DNA from: a virus
IMG/VR virus record: IMGVR_UViG_3300043256_000241
Span: 1 to 37,569 of that record
Reading direction: 5' to 3' (one strand)
DNA length: 37,569 nucleotides
Position numbers and translations under genes: made by a program. This document shows positions 13,433 to 21,663 of this stretch, one piece after another. Below the pieces are notes generated by a model, which saw only the letters and a list, made by a program, of their open reading frames with translations, had not been told where the DNA came from and ran no database searches. Numbering within the stretch: position 1 is the stretch's first letter; each line of letters starts with the position of its first letter.

Positions 13433-15103
13433 GTGAATAAGCTACTGAGCGCTCCCATACGGGCACTGACCACCCCCCTCCGGTGGCTGCGCCAGCGTAA
13501 CGTGCGTAGCCTGTCCAGCATCGTGAGTACCGTGCTGGGCCGTATGCGGGGGGCCGCTAACGTGGGGGCTCTGCATCGGGCTTACAAGGAAAACGAACTG
13601 GTCAATTCCGCTATTACGGAGACCGTGCGCGGCTTGATTCAGGTGCCCCAGATGGTGGAGCGATGGTCACCACGCAGCGAGCGGTGGGCCGTCCAGCCCT
13701 GGACTCACCCGCTCCAGCGCCTCCTGGACAAGCCTCACCCCGTCATGGATAAGGTGCGCCTACTTGACCGCTTCTGGACGGACGTGGCTGTGCTGGGTAA
13801 CGGCCTGCTCTGGAAGCAACGCAACGGGGCGGGGGACGTGATAGCCCTATGGCCCATAGATGCGGCTGCCGTAGTCATCAAGGCTGACACTGAGAAGATG
13901 ATAGAGGGGTACTACGTCTTTACGGATGGTTCCACCTTCGGCACTGGCACGGCGATGGCCGGAGCCCAGAAGCTCGTGGAGGACAAGCTAAACAAGCGGT
14001 TCGTCCGCTACCCACCAGAGGACGTGATACACCTGGCCCTGAGCCCTGACCCGATATTCCCCCTCTGGGGTCTATCCCCCATCGCCCCCACCCTCCCCAG
14101 CGTGGACGCTGATGAGGCTATCACTGCGTTCATCATCCGCTTTTTCCAGGTAGGGGCTGTCCCCGCCTACCTCTATGAGGCTGAACGGGAGCTAACGGAG
14201 GACGAAATAGCCCGCCTAAAGACGCAGTTTGAAAGCCAGCAGGGCGGCGCTGACAAAGCCTGGGGCTTGGCAGTGGTGGACAGGACACAAGGCAAGCTGA
14301 CCCGCATGGGCTTGGCTACAGGTAGCCGAGAGATTGGCCTGCATGAACTACGCATGGACATAGAGGCGCGTATCCTCGGCCCCTTGAACGTGCCCCCCAT
14401 CGTGGTGGGCGCGGTCATCGGTCTCACCCATGCGACGTACAGTAACTATAGCCAGGCCCGTAGCGCTCAGCATGAGGAGAACACGGCCCCCAACCTTGTG
14501 CGCCTGGACTCTGTGTTTACGTGGGGCCTAGCGGGGGAGTTCGGGGATGACCTTCGCATCCGCTCAGACACTAGCCGTGTCCTTGCCCTAGACGAGTTGC
14601 AGACTAGCCGCTCCGCCCGCGCTGTACGCAAGCTCCTAGCCGGTGGCATGAGCATCAACGAGTTCCGCGCTGCGGTTGACCTGCCTCCCGTGGAAGGTGG
14701 AGACATACTCCTGCTCCCTCTGAACGCTGAGCAGCTACCTATTCAGGTGCGGAGCGGCGCGGGCTACCCCCTCCCTCTGGGCAGCAACCGTATACAGCAG
14801 TTGGCCGAGGCCCTGGGGACGGGTGGTGCTGGTGCTGGCGTCATTGATCGCCAGGTGCAGGCTAGCATCCGTTATGCCTTCCAACTGCTGGACGGTAAGC
14901 CAGAGGAGCACGACTGGGCTAGGACGCGGGCGGGCGTGAAGCTGGCCCTAGCTGCCCTCCCCCAGCGCGTGGAGGGAGCGACGGCTACCCAGGATGCGCG
15001 GCGGCTGCTGATCGCGGCCCACATTCACACAGTACGCGGGGTTGCCCAGAAGCTCGGCATGCGGCCCCAGGACGTGTTCACCGAGTACGGGCAGCTTCCT
15101 TGA
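13433..15103 (+). CDS. HK97-type portal protein, 556 aa
   Basis: GTG 13433 is preceded by AGAGGTG. The protein forms the dodecameric ring at one capsid vertex through which terminase pumps DNA. Matching features are HRAYKENELVNSAITETVRG near residue 50, LLDRFWTDVAVLGNGLLWKQ, YPPEDVIHLALSPDP, the ARILGPLNVPPIVVGAVIGL stretch in the clip/stem region and NEFRAAVDLPPVEGGD late in the protein. The C-terminal about 100 residues are a helical extension. It is followed by the protease and capsid genes in standard order. Confidence 0.9.
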   Translation: MNKLLSAPIRALTTPLRWLRQRNVRSLSSIVSTVLGRMRGAANVGALHRAYKENELVNSAITETVRGLIQVPQMVERWSPRSERWAVQPWTHPLQRLLDKPHPVMDKVRLLDRFWTDVAVLGNGLLWKQRNGAGDVIALWPIDAAAVVIKADTEKMIEGYYVFTDGSTFGTGTAMAGAQKLVEDKLNKRFVRYPPEDVIHLALSPDPIFPLWGLSPIAPTLPSVDADEAITAFIIRFFQVGAVPAYLYEAERELTEDEIARLKTQFESQQGGADKAWGLAVVDRTQGKLTRMGLATGSREIGLHELRMDIEARILGPLNVPPIVVGAVIGLTHATYSNYSQARSAQHEENTAPNLVRLDSVFTWGLAGEFGDDLRIRSDTSRVLALDELQTSRSARAVRKLLAGGMSINEFRAAVDLPPVEGGDILLLPLNAEQLPIQVRSGAGYPLPLGSNRIQQLAEALGTGGAGAGVIDRQVQASIRYAFQLLDGKPEEHDWARTRAGVKLALAALPQRVEGATATQDARRLLIAAHIHTVRGVAQKLGMRPQDVFTEYGQLP

Positions 15104-15127
15104 CCGACAGATAGGAGACGCATTATC

Positions 15128-15898
15128 ATGGATAACGTGACTAACAAGGCCGAGCGCGCAACCTTCCCTACGCGGCTCTGCGCCGCATTAGACCTGGAGG
15201 AGCGGAGCTACACGGCGCTGTTCCCCTACAACAAGCCCGACGTGCTCCGGCGCATATTCGTGCCTGGAGTATTCGCTGACTTCCTGGCTGCCCCCCTCTG
15301 GCAGGTACAGCACCTCTGGGTACATGACGACTGGGCACTACCCCTCGGCCCCGTGCTGGAACTGACAGAGACGGAAGAAGGGCTGCTGTTTAAGGCTCAG
15401 TTTTCGGACACCGTGCTGGGCCGCGACGCTTGGCAGCTAGTCCAGGATGGGGCGCTGAGCGCCGTCAGTATCTCCTGGATGCCCCAAGTAGTGGAGCGCG
15501 TGGAGCGTGGCGGGGTAGTGTTTATGCTCCAACAGAAGGCCCAGCTATTCGACGTGAGCCCCGTCAACTTTGGTGGTATGCGTGGGGCCAAGATTCTCCG
15601 TGATCGTATGGCCTCCCACTTCGGGGAGCATGACACGCTTGCTACGGTGCACCCTGAATCCCCGCCGAATTACGCCGACTGCTGCCACGATAATGACTGT
15701 TTTCCTGTAATCCCCCTCCCTCCCGTGGGAGATAACTTAGCCCTTATCTACGATCACCTAGACCAATTAGCAGCCCAAGCGACTGGCGACGGAGCGCCCC
15801 CGCAACCCCTAGAGGGTGCATGCAACTGCTCCGCCGCACAGAGGCGAGCCCGTGAAAACCTCCGGCTGCTCGGCCTCCGGCAACGCGAGGGCGAATAA
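15128..15898 (+). CDS. HK97-type prohead protease, 256 aa
   Basis: ATG 15128 has AGGAGA upstream. The serine-protease fold shows LWVHDDWALPLG with catalytic-type H66, and GALSAVSISWMP with catalytic-type S114, in the order expected for U35 prohead proteases, which trim the capsid delta domain. KAQLFDVSPVNFGGMRGAKI completes the domain. The tail beyond about residue 170 is unusual, with a Cys/His-rich piece (ADCCHDNDCFP) and a basic helix, possibly a zinc site. Confidence 0.88.
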   Translation: MDNVTNKAERATFPTRLCAALDLEERSYTALFPYNKPDVLRRIFVPGVFADFLAAPLWQVQHLWVHDDWALPLGPVLELTETEEGLLFKAQFSDTVLGRDAWQLVQDGALSAVSISWMPQVVERVERGGVVFMLQQKAQLFDVSPVNFGGMRGAKILRDRMASHFGEHDTLATVHPESPPNYADCCHDNDCFPVIPLPPVGDNLALIYDHLDQLAAQATGDGAPPQPLEGACNCSAAQRRARENLRLLGLRQREGE

Positions 15899-15936
15899 CC
15901 AACACCTGACCCGTAGTGAACTAGGAGGAAACCACA

Positions 15937-17295
15937 TTGGACGCAACCGCGATACGCGAGCGCATCAATGACCATGTGGCTAAGGCCACAAGCCTCCGTG
16001 AAGGGCTGGAGACGGCCCTGGAGGCGCACAAGGACGAAGGCGGCTACATCGAGTCTGCCGAGTACCAGGAGCCGTTCGCAGAGGCGGAGGGTCACCTGAC
16101 CTCGGCAGACACGCTGCGCGACATCTTGCACCGTCAGGAGCAGTACGACAGTAGGGCCGCTGACCTGATTGCCTGGCAGGAGGCCCCTGATGGAGCCACC
16201 CCGCCGCCCCCCGTGCCGGTCACCGACGCCGACGTGCTGAGGGCCTTGGAGATAGGCCCGCACAAGCTGCACCTTAGCCGGTCAGCCGCGCGGCCTGAAC
16301 TGGCTACAGCGGAGTACCGCGCCGCCCTGGCTCTGGCCATGCACACCCTGCCCCCGCGCGAGCCCAAGGCCATGGACGTGCTCCAGGCGGGGATAGACGA
16401 ACTGGGTGGCTTCCTACTGGCCCCCGACCAGCAGGCCGAGGTGCTACAGCGCTTGGCCGAGCGTTCCGCGATTCTGGACATGACAACCGCACTACCTACC
16501 GCCCGCGAGCAGGTTACCTGGTGGCGCGTCCAGGCGGCTACCGGCAGCGACAAGGGCATATTCTCCTCTGGCTTCATCGGCGCGTTCGTCGCTGAGATAC
16601 CAGCCGCTGCGGCGGGGGAGGTGGAGCCCAAGTTTGGCCGCCTGAACATCAGCGTAGACAAGCTGCGCACCAAGACGTTCCTGGGCCGTGACTTCGTGGC
16701 TGACACCGACTTTGACATACTCGCCTTCCTAACCAGGAATGGCTCCGAGAACCTGGGCCTAGTCGCCCAGCGGGCCATCCTGACCGGCGACGGTGTAGAC
16801 CAGCCGCTTGGCGTCGCCGTTGACCCCGACATCGCGGCGGCCACGGACGTTAGTGGTACCACCACTGATGAGATTTCCAACACCACGTCGGACATCGGTT
16901 CGGCTACCAAGATTATGGACTTGCAGGTGGAGCTTCCCCCGCAGTATTGGCCCAACGCGGTTTGGGTCATGCACCAGAAGGAGGAGCTTAATATCCGCAA
17001 GCTCGTGGACGGCAATAACCGCTTCCTCTGGGCGGCGGGCTTTGCTGACCGGCCCAACGAGTTGCTGGGCTTCTCAGTGGTGCGCTCCAGCTTCATGCCT
17101 GAAGGCGGCACTGACGGGAATATCGTGATAATCTGGGGGGACTTCTCCCAGTACATCACGCCCCGCCGCATGGCCATCAGTGCCCAGCTAGACCCGTTTA
17201 CCAAGGCTGACGTGGAGCAGGTCACCTTCTACCTCCGCACCCGCCTGGGTGGGCGTGTCGCCAACCCAGAGGCTTTTATCCTCGGTAGGGTCTAG
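15937..17295 (+). CDS. HK97-fold major capsid protein, 452 aa
   Basis: TTG 15937 follows AGGAGGAAA, a strong ribosome site, as expected for the most abundant virion protein. Residues about 1-140 are helical and charged, the delta or scaffold domain removed by the protease. The HK97 fold begins around DELGGFLLAPDQQAEVLQRL and continues through VDKLRTKTFLGRDFVADTDF and PNAVWVMHQKEELNIRKLVD to the C-terminal FYLRTRLGGRVANPEAFILG. The length is typical for a capsid precursor. Confidence 0.92.
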   Translation: MDATAIRERINDHVAKATSLREGLETALEAHKDEGGYIESAEYQEPFAEAEGHLTSADTLRDILHRQEQYDSRAADLIAWQEAPDGATPPPPVPVTDADVLRALEIGPHKLHLSRSAARPELATAEYRAALALAMHTLPPREPKAMDVLQAGIDELGGFLLAPDQQAEVLQRLAERSAILDMTTALPTAREQVTWWRVQAATGSDKGIFSSGFIGAFVAEIPAAAAGEVEPKFGRLNISVDKLRTKTFLGRDFVADTDFDILAFLTRNGSENLGLVAQRAILTGDGVDQPLGVAVDPDIAAATDVSGTTTDEISNTTSDIGSATKIMDLQVELPPQYWPNAVWVMHQKEELNIRKLVDGNNRFLWAAGFADRPNELLGFSVVRSSFMPEGGTDGNIVIIWGDFSQYITPRRMAISAQLDPFTKADVEQVTFYLRTRLGGRVANPEAFILGRV

Positions 17296-17325
17296 GCACC
17301 AGCGAAATACGAGGAGGAACAAAGC

Positions 17326-17577
17326 ATGATGATTTGCGCCAAGTGTGGCAGTGATGATGTGGTGCGGGCTGGGGCTGGCAATGTCTACCCCACCGGCACC
17401 CCGATATGCCGTGGCGACTGTCACGGGCCTACTGCCGTAGCTGATGATTCGCCATCGGAGGAAAGTATGGCAGCTACGGAGGAGGAAAGTACGGCAGCTA
17501 CGGAACAGGCAACGCCTACCCCTGCGCCTGGGTTCATGTCCAGGCTAATGGGGGCTAGTCAAGAAACGGAGGAATAA
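17326..17577 (+). CDS. Zinc-ribbon plus acidic-tail small protein, 83 aa
   Basis: AGGAGGAAC lies upstream of ATG 17326 (ATG 17329 is an alternative). ICAKCGSDD and ICRGDCHG form a zinc-ribbon-like N-terminus, followed by a Glu/Ala/Thr-rich disordered segment holding a 24-bp tandem duplication, and a short PAPGFMSRLMG end. An internal ATG at 17467 has its own GGAGG-type site and could yield a 36-aa product. It sits between capsid and a head protein, so it may be a minor head component. Function unknown. Confidence 0.65.
   Translation: MMICAKCGSDDVVRAGAGNVYPTGTPICRGDCHGPTAVADDSPSEESMAATEEESTAATEQATPTPAPGFMSRLMGASQETEE
17457..17504 (+). repeat. 24-bp tandem duplication
   Basis: Two adjacent 24-base units beginning GGAGGAAAGTA differ by a single base (T/C). 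In frame they encode related acidic repeats (EESMAAT, EEESTAAT). The first unit contains a ribosome site and an ATG, which the T-to-C change removes in the second. Confidence 0.8.
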
Positions 17578-17583
17578 AGCCGG

Positions 17584-18105
17584 ATGATTCAGAACCTAGC
17601 ATGCAAGATACTACTGGCCAAGGCGTACGGGGCTGGTGCAGCCCTTCTGTTGGCCATCAGTGGTGAGCGGGGCCAGATCGGGGGCGCGGGGGTTAGCATC
17701 CCCCGTAGCGCCCTGGTTAAGATGGTGGGCAGCCCCATCGACTGGGCTACTACCGCCGTGAACAGTGCGTCCCTGCGTACCCAGCGGTGCCGCCACGTGG
17801 ATTTCTTTGTCCTCGTGGGGGCCATCACGGGCACCATTGACGCGAAGGTTCAGGACTCGGCGGATGACAGTTCGTTCGCTGACCTGAGCCCCGCCGTCGC
17901 CATCACCCAGTTGGCTGCGACGGATGACGATACGCTGGTGGTGCTCAGCGTCAAGGAAGGCAGCCACCGCGAGTACGTGCGGGTTGTCGTGACCCCCACT
18001 GGTGGCAGCACTAACCTTGGCGGTACCCTGGCCATCGGCTACCCCGTCCTGGGCGAGTCTCCACCGTCCCTGGATGCCAACCTGGCAGAGGTTGTGGAGG
18101 GCTAA
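17584..18105 (+). CDS. Beta-sandwich head protein (probable decoration or minor capsid), 173 aa
   Basis: GGAGGAA lies 8 bases before ATG 17584. The second half (DFFVLVGAITGTIDAKVQDS, FADLSPAVAITQL, then HREYVRVVVTPTGG) reads as alternating beta strands of the kind seen in phage decoration or fibre-like proteins next to the capsid gene. The N-terminal helix is hydrophobic but short. Assignment rests on fold impression and position only. Confidence 0.6.
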   Translation: MIQNLACKILLAKAYGAGAALLLAISGERGQIGGAGVSIPRSALVKMVGSPIDWATTAVNSASLRTQRCRHVDFFVLVGAITGTIDAKVQDSADDSSFADLSPAVAITQLAATDDDTLVVLSVKEGSHREYVRVVVTPTGGSTNLGGTLAIGYPVLGESPPSLDANLAEVVEG

Positions 18106-18243
18106 AGTTGCTGCTGAAAAGTGCAGCAGTGCGCAGGAGCTTTGACCGGTTCCTGCGCGCCTTGGGGGGCCTAAGCTGGGGGTACTGGCTGGCCTGGTTA
18201 CCCTCGGTTCGGGCTCCCCAAAGCGCGGTAACGCTCATTTGTA
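18106..18243 (+). other. Structured intergenic segment with stem-loops
   Basis: Between the head protein and the promoter-like element lie CTGCTG/CAGCAG (18111-18116 and 18124-18129) and a perfect 8-bp stem, GCGCAGGA/TCCTGCGC (18131-18138 and 18151-18158, 12-base loop). It probably slows or ends capsid transcription before the new start downstream. A frame open from 18108 crosses all of it and is not called as a gene. Confidence 0.55.
18131..18158 (+). terminator. Stem-loop, possible terminator
   Basis: GCGCAGGA pairs with TCCTGCGC around a 12-base loop. There is no T-tract. It may set the ratio of capsid to downstream connector transcripts. Confidence 0.45.
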
Positions 18244-18274
18244 TAGCTCGTATAATCTTTGCGAGAAATGGGGG
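18244..18274 (+). promoter_or_regulatory. 31-bp promoter-like element, copy B
   Basis: TAGCTCG, TATAAT (18251-18256), then CTTTGCGAGAAATGGGGG; 29 of 31 bases match copy A at 1307-1337. The -10 is the perfect consensus. At 17 bases upstream is GTAACG (18228-18233), only 3 of 6 matches to TTGACA. Transcription would start near 18263, 16 bases before a small ATG at 18279. Confidence 0.65.
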
Positions 18275-18278
18275 CAGT

Positions 18279-18359
18279 ATGGCTTTCCGATACGTGGTGC
18301 CCGCGACCAGCCTGACCCCCGCTGAGGGGCCATACAGCACGGCTGGGGGGATTCTGTGA
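18279..18359 (+). CDS. Microprotein or leader peptide, 26 aa
   Basis: ATG 18279 lies 5 bases after GGGGG and about 16 bases after the predicted transcription start. The product begins MAFRYVVPATSLTPAEGPYS. Its stop overlaps the GTG of the next gene, so it may exist mainly to couple translation. Confidence 0.5.
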   Translation: MAFRYVVPATSLTPAEGPYSTAGGIL

Positions 18360-18631
18360 GCGCCCCAACGGCTGCGGGCTGCCGTGTTTACGCTTTATTG
18401 TGGCATATAGAGGGCGGCATGGCTGCGGTAGAGGCAGTCTACGCTGACGCTAGCACCCGTGAAAACGCGGTGCTACGGCTCCGCAAATGGGAGGGCCAGC
18501 AGCAGTGCGGCAGCCCCACTTGCGAGTGCCGCCATGGCATGATTACCATGGACTCAATTCCTCTTGGCCTCAATGGTATGGTGCTGGCGGGGGCGCAGGA
18601 AGTTACCGACAACAGCGGGGAAACTGACTGA
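18356..18631 (+). CDS. Hypothetical protein, 91 aa
   Basis: GTG 18356 overlaps the microprotein stop and is preceded by GGGGGG. The sequence has an N-terminal beta strand (CRVYALLWHIEGG), a helix with conserved charged residues (TRENAVLRLRKWEG) and a Cys cluster, CGSPTCECRHG, that may bind metal. It overlaps the next gene by one base. It sits at the capsid-connector boundary. Family not recognised. Confidence 0.65.
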   Translation: MSAPTAAGCRVYALLWHIEGGMAAVEAVYADASTRENAVLRLRKWEGQQQCGSPTCECRHGMITMDSIPLGLNGMVLAGAQEVTDNSGETD

Positions 18632-19461
18632 TGGCAAGCCCTAGAGATACCCCCACTTGCTACGCAGATGTGGGTGAATTGGAGCGTGTAGCAGGGGCCA
18701 TTGACGTGGCTGATTGGGCCGATGCAGTCCGTTATTTACGGGCTGCCAGTCGTCGCGTAGACCAGCATACGGGCCGCTGGTTCTACCAACTGGAGGCCAC
18801 TAATTTGGACATTGACGTAGCCTCCGGTCAGACCGAGTTCGTGCCCCGCTGGGACATCATCAGTACCCCCACGGCGCTGAAGGATGACGCCGACTTAGAC
18901 CAGACCTACAGCACTGATCTGCTAGCGGCTGGGGCTGTGGTTATCCTCATGGGGGACGCGGCTCCGTTCTGGGGGATGGAACTCCGCGAGGTGACGCTGA
19001 CGGCGGTGCGCAAAGGGTTGCGGGTTACTGCTGACTGGGGCTGGCCCCGCACTGTCCGCTCCTCCGGTGACACGGTGCAAGACAACCCCCTCAGCGCCGC
19101 TGCTACTACCCTGACCGTAGTGGAGGCGCAGCGGTTTGAGGTTGCCCAGACCCTCCGCATTGAGTCGGAGCAACTGTTCATCACCGATAAGCCGACTGCT
19201 ACTACCCTGACTGTGACTCGTGGCGTAAACGGCTCCACGGCGGCGAACCACACCCAGGCTACCGCTATAGACATACTGACGTTTGAGGCTCCGTCCGTGG
19301 CCGTAGTTACTGCTGGCCTAGCCGCCCGTCTCTGGCGACGGCGTGACACCGCCTTTTCCGATGTAGCGAGCGACGCCGACCCAACCCTGGAAATGGGGCC
19401 ACTGGGGCAGGACTTTGAGTTCCTACTGGCTCCCCTGGTCAAGCGGCGGATAGGCTTCTAG
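18631..19461 (+). CDS. Head-tail connector (gp6-like adaptor) with inserted beta domain, 276 aa
   Basis: The N-terminal helix bundle (CYADVGELERVAGAID, then VRYLRAASRRVDQHTGRWFY) fits the gp6-like adaptor family, which docks below the portal. Residues about 145-210 form an inserted beta domain (AATTLTVVEAQRFEVAQTLR and TATTLTVTRGVNGSTAANH), a module seen in several phage connectors. A terminal helix (AGLAARLWRRRDTAFSDV) closes the fold. The gene order agrees. Confidence 0.75.
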   Translation: MASPRDTPTCYADVGELERVAGAIDVADWADAVRYLRAASRRVDQHTGRWFYQLEATNLDIDVASGQTEFVPRWDIISTPTALKDDADLDQTYSTDLLAAGAVVILMGDAAPFWGMELREVTLTAVRKGLRVTADWGWPRTVRSSGDTVQDNPLSAAATTLTVVEAQRFEVAQTLRIESEQLFITDKPTATTLTVTRGVNGSTAANHTQATAIDILTFEAPSVAVVTAGLAARLWRRRDTAFSDVASDADPTLEMGPLGQDFEFLLAPLVKRRIGF

Positions 19462-19889
19462 TGGCTCAGCGCCCCGTAGTCCTGAACGCTCGTATCCGTT
19501 GGGGTAAGCTGCGTGACATTGGCCCCGCGCTTACCTTTGTCCAGGCGGCTATGCTGCGTGAAGCGGCCAACGAACTACGACAGACGGCCCCTCGGCACCT
19601 CCGCGACAAAATACGGGTTACTAAGTCTCAGATTATCATTGACGATGACTCGGCGGCGGCCATTGAATTTGGCTCCCGCGCCCACCTCCCACCCATTGCG
19701 GGCCTGCTGGACTGGGCCGCAAGCAAGGGGAAGTCTGCTGCCGCTGCCTACCGGATTCAGCGGGTCATCGGGGAGCGGGGCACCAAGCCCAAGCCCTTCA
19801 TGCAGCCCGCCATTGAGGCCGTACAGGGGCGCGCTACCGCTGTCATGGGGGCGGCCTGGGATACGTTCTTTAGGATACCAGGCCTGTGA
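19461..19889 (+). CDS. HK97 gp10-like neck/tail-completion protein, 142 aa
   Basis: GTG 19461 overlaps the previous stop. The features are an N-terminal helix (FVQAAMLREAANELRQTAPR), a central IEFGSRAHLPPIAGLLDWA and a late GTKPKPFMQPAIEA, the pattern of gp10/HK97-type neck proteins (typically 'P.PFl.pA'). It bridges connector and tail tube. It is coupled to its neighbour by GTGA. Confidence 0.75.
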   Translation: MAQRPVVLNARIRWGKLRDIGPALTFVQAAMLREAANELRQTAPRHLRDKIRVTKSQIIIDDDSAAAIEFGSRAHLPPIAGLLDWAASKGKSAAAAYRIQRVIGERGTKPKPFMQPAIEAVQGRATAVMGAAWDTFFRIPGL

Positions 19890-20329
19890 TAGACGTACTC
19901 CGCATCCGCGAGCGTCTGGCCGCCCAGGTAGCCAAGGCCCCTAAGCTACAGGGCTGCGATCAGTGGAGGCAGCCCCGCCTGGGTGCCCTGCCTCGTGCCG
20001 TTCTCTACTCAGCCCGTAGCCCTGTAGAGGCAAGTCCCCAGCGACAGAAGGTGCTGCACACCCTTGACGTAGAGTTAGTGGTAGCTCCCAAATCTAGCAT
20101 GGAGATAGCCATGGCGACTATGACCCCTCTGCTGGCGTCTACCATTGACTTCCTGAACCGTACGGCTTTCCCTGCTCTGGCCGCGAGTGAAGCCAACGGG
20201 GGTTTGGGTGTGGCCCTCCACGTGGCAGCTTATCAGCAGAGTGAGCGCGCCTACGCCAAGCGCGTCTACGTTACGGGCATCATAGAGGTCACCTTGACGG
20301 AGGTGACTGGTGAGGCGTACGGTACTTAG
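19886..20329 (+). CDS. Probable tail terminator protein, 147 aa
   Basis: GTG 19886 overlaps the preceding stop. The size and position (after the gp10-like protein, before the tube) match tail terminators, which cap the tail tube and join it to the head. The alternating pattern DVELVVAPKSSMEIAMATMT and YAKRVYVTGIIEVTLTEVTG fits an alpha/beta fold with a C-terminal strand pair. There is no sequence motif, so position carries most of the call. Confidence 0.6.
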   Translation: MIDVLRIRERLAAQVAKAPKLQGCDQWRQPRLGALPRAVLYSARSPVEASPQRQKVLHTLDVELVVAPKSSMEIAMATMTPLLASTIDFLNRTAFPALAASEANGGLGVALHVAAYQQSERAYAKRVYVTGIIEVTLTEVTGEAYGT

Positions 20330-20353
20330 TACAGGTTGAACTGGAGGAAACAG

Positions 20354-20572
20354 ATGTTACTGAAGTGGGTTGGAGATTCCCGTTACGTCCAGGGTGTAGG
20401 CGGATGGCCTGCCTCTGATCACGAAGAACCTAACGCCAAAACGGCTAGGGCCAAGCTAAAAAGTAAGCTCTATGCCCGCGTGGACGCGCCAGAGGAAGAG
20501 CCGCCTGCCGCACCGTTAGAGAACGCGCTCGGTAGCATAATGGAGTCGGCCAAGCAAGAGGAGGCTAACTAA
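20354..20572 (+). CDS. Small hypothetical tail-region protein, 72 aa
   Basis: GGAGGAAA lies just ahead of ATG 20354, better than the in-frame TTG at 20336. The protein begins MLLKWVGDSRYVQGVGGWPA, similar to short FluMu/tail-region proteins that start with a W-x-G-x-x-R-Y-V strand, then has an acidic, Pro-rich and Ala-rich tail. Its stop overlaps the tube gene start (TAATG). Confidence 0.65.
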   Translation: MLLKWVGDSRYVQGVGGWPASDHEEPNAKTARAKLKSKLYARVDAPEEEPPAAPLENALGSIMESAKQEEAN

Positions 20573-21600
20573 TGACCACTGGCGCTATCACCAAGTTGCG
20601 CAAGCAACAGATAGTCGTGGAGGCGGCTAAGGGCACGGGGATACCCGCCACTAATCGCTTCCTCGGCCCTGGTACTCTACTGGACATGGCTGCCCAGGAG
20701 CAGCCGGAGAACGACTACGGGGTACTGGACGTGAACCAGGAGGCTCCTACCGAGGTGGAGCAGGGTAGCCAGCTTGACCTTGGCCCCACTGAACTGAGTT
20801 ACGAGCAGCTTCCCTACCTGCTAGGCGCGGGTGTGCTGGGGGGCGTGGTAGCGGTGGAGGAGACACCTGCACAGGCCGACTACAAATACACCTACACCCC
20901 ACCGGCGGCGGCAGACCCCAACCCCGATACCCTGACCATAGAGGGCGTCCATAGTGATGGTGTTGCTGACGTGCAGGCCCTAGAGGCTAACTACTGCTTT
21001 GTTACGGAACTGAGCATAAGCGCCAGCCAGGGGCGCGAGCACGCCCAGGTATCGGCCACCTTCATAGGGCGCAAGGCTCTGGCCGTTACGCCCACTGCTG
21101 ATATAGCCGTTCCTAGCCGCACCCTTGTACCGGCTAACCTCTGGGGTGTCAAGTTCGCTGCAAACCACGCGGGCCTAGACGGTGCTTCTGTCATCGCCGG
21201 TGGCGCGGTGAGCTTTGACTGGAACCTGGTGACCGGCCTGGCCCCTAAGTTCCGGCTGAGCGAGTCCCTGGAGTTCGTGGAGCACCAGTTTGGCGTTGGG
21301 CGGCTGGCCACGCTGGCTCTGACCATTGACCTCAGCGCCCTCCTGGAGACTGAGCGGCTGAGCTTCTTCCGTGCCCAGACTGAGCGGGCCATCCGCCTCC
21401 AGGTAGACGGCCCTGCTATTGGCACCGGCAAGCACAACATCACCATAGATGGTAGCTACTACCTCGTTGAGCCCCCCGCCGAGCCAGGCGACGATGACGG
21501 CCAGGAGACTGTCACCTTGAACTACGTGGGCTTCTATGAGGTGGCGGCGGCTAAACAGTTTGAGGTGCTAGTGACTAATAGCCAGGTGGCGGTTTTGTAG
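20572..21600 (+). CDS. Major tail tube protein, 342 aa
   Basis: The protein is beta-rich and sits just before the chaperone frameshift pair and tape measure, the standard position for the tube subunit. The start, MTTGAITKLRKQQIVVEAAK, and internal EQGSQLDLGPTELSYEQLPY and CFVTELSISASQGREHAQVS resemble siphophage tube proteins of the larger two-domain type. SFDWNLVTGLAPKFRLSESL belongs to the second sandwich. Hexamers of this protein would stack along the tape measure. Confidence 0.82.
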   Translation: MTTGAITKLRKQQIVVEAAKGTGIPATNRFLGPGTLLDMAAQEQPENDYGVLDVNQEAPTEVEQGSQLDLGPTELSYEQLPYLLGAGVLGGVVAVEETPAQADYKYTYTPPAAADPNPDTLTIEGVHSDGVADVQALEANYCFVTELSISASQGREHAQVSATFIGRKALAVTPTADIAVPSRTLVPANLWGVKFAANHAGLDGASVIAGGAVSFDWNLVTGLAPKFRLSESLEFVEHQFGVGRLATLALTIDLSALLETERLSFFRAQTERAIRLQVDGPAIGTGKHNITIDGSYYLVEPPAEPGDDDGQETVTLNYVGFYEVAAAKQFEVLVTNSQVAVL

Positions 21601-21626
21601 GCAGAGCACGCTACGGACTTCTGGCC

Positions 21627-21646
21627 CTGTTCGCCACGCAGCCAGG
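21627..21646 (+). repeat. 20-bp exact repeat R2, copy 2
   Basis: This is an exact copy of CTGTTCGCCACGCAGCCAGG at 11056-11075. Here it lies 26 bases after the tube gene stop and 63 bases before near-palindrome copy 4. A micro-ORF (21653-21712, beginning MAKGRPRPKGGWAALLF, with AGGAG upstream) starts just after it; I treat that as doubtful. Confidence 0.8.
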
Positions 21647-21663
21647 AGCAACATGGCAAAAGG

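Noticed and set aside
16134-17225. 363-codon minus-strand open frame
   Set aside because: It mirrors the major capsid gene, with Ser/Arg/Pro-rich sequence and no start signals.
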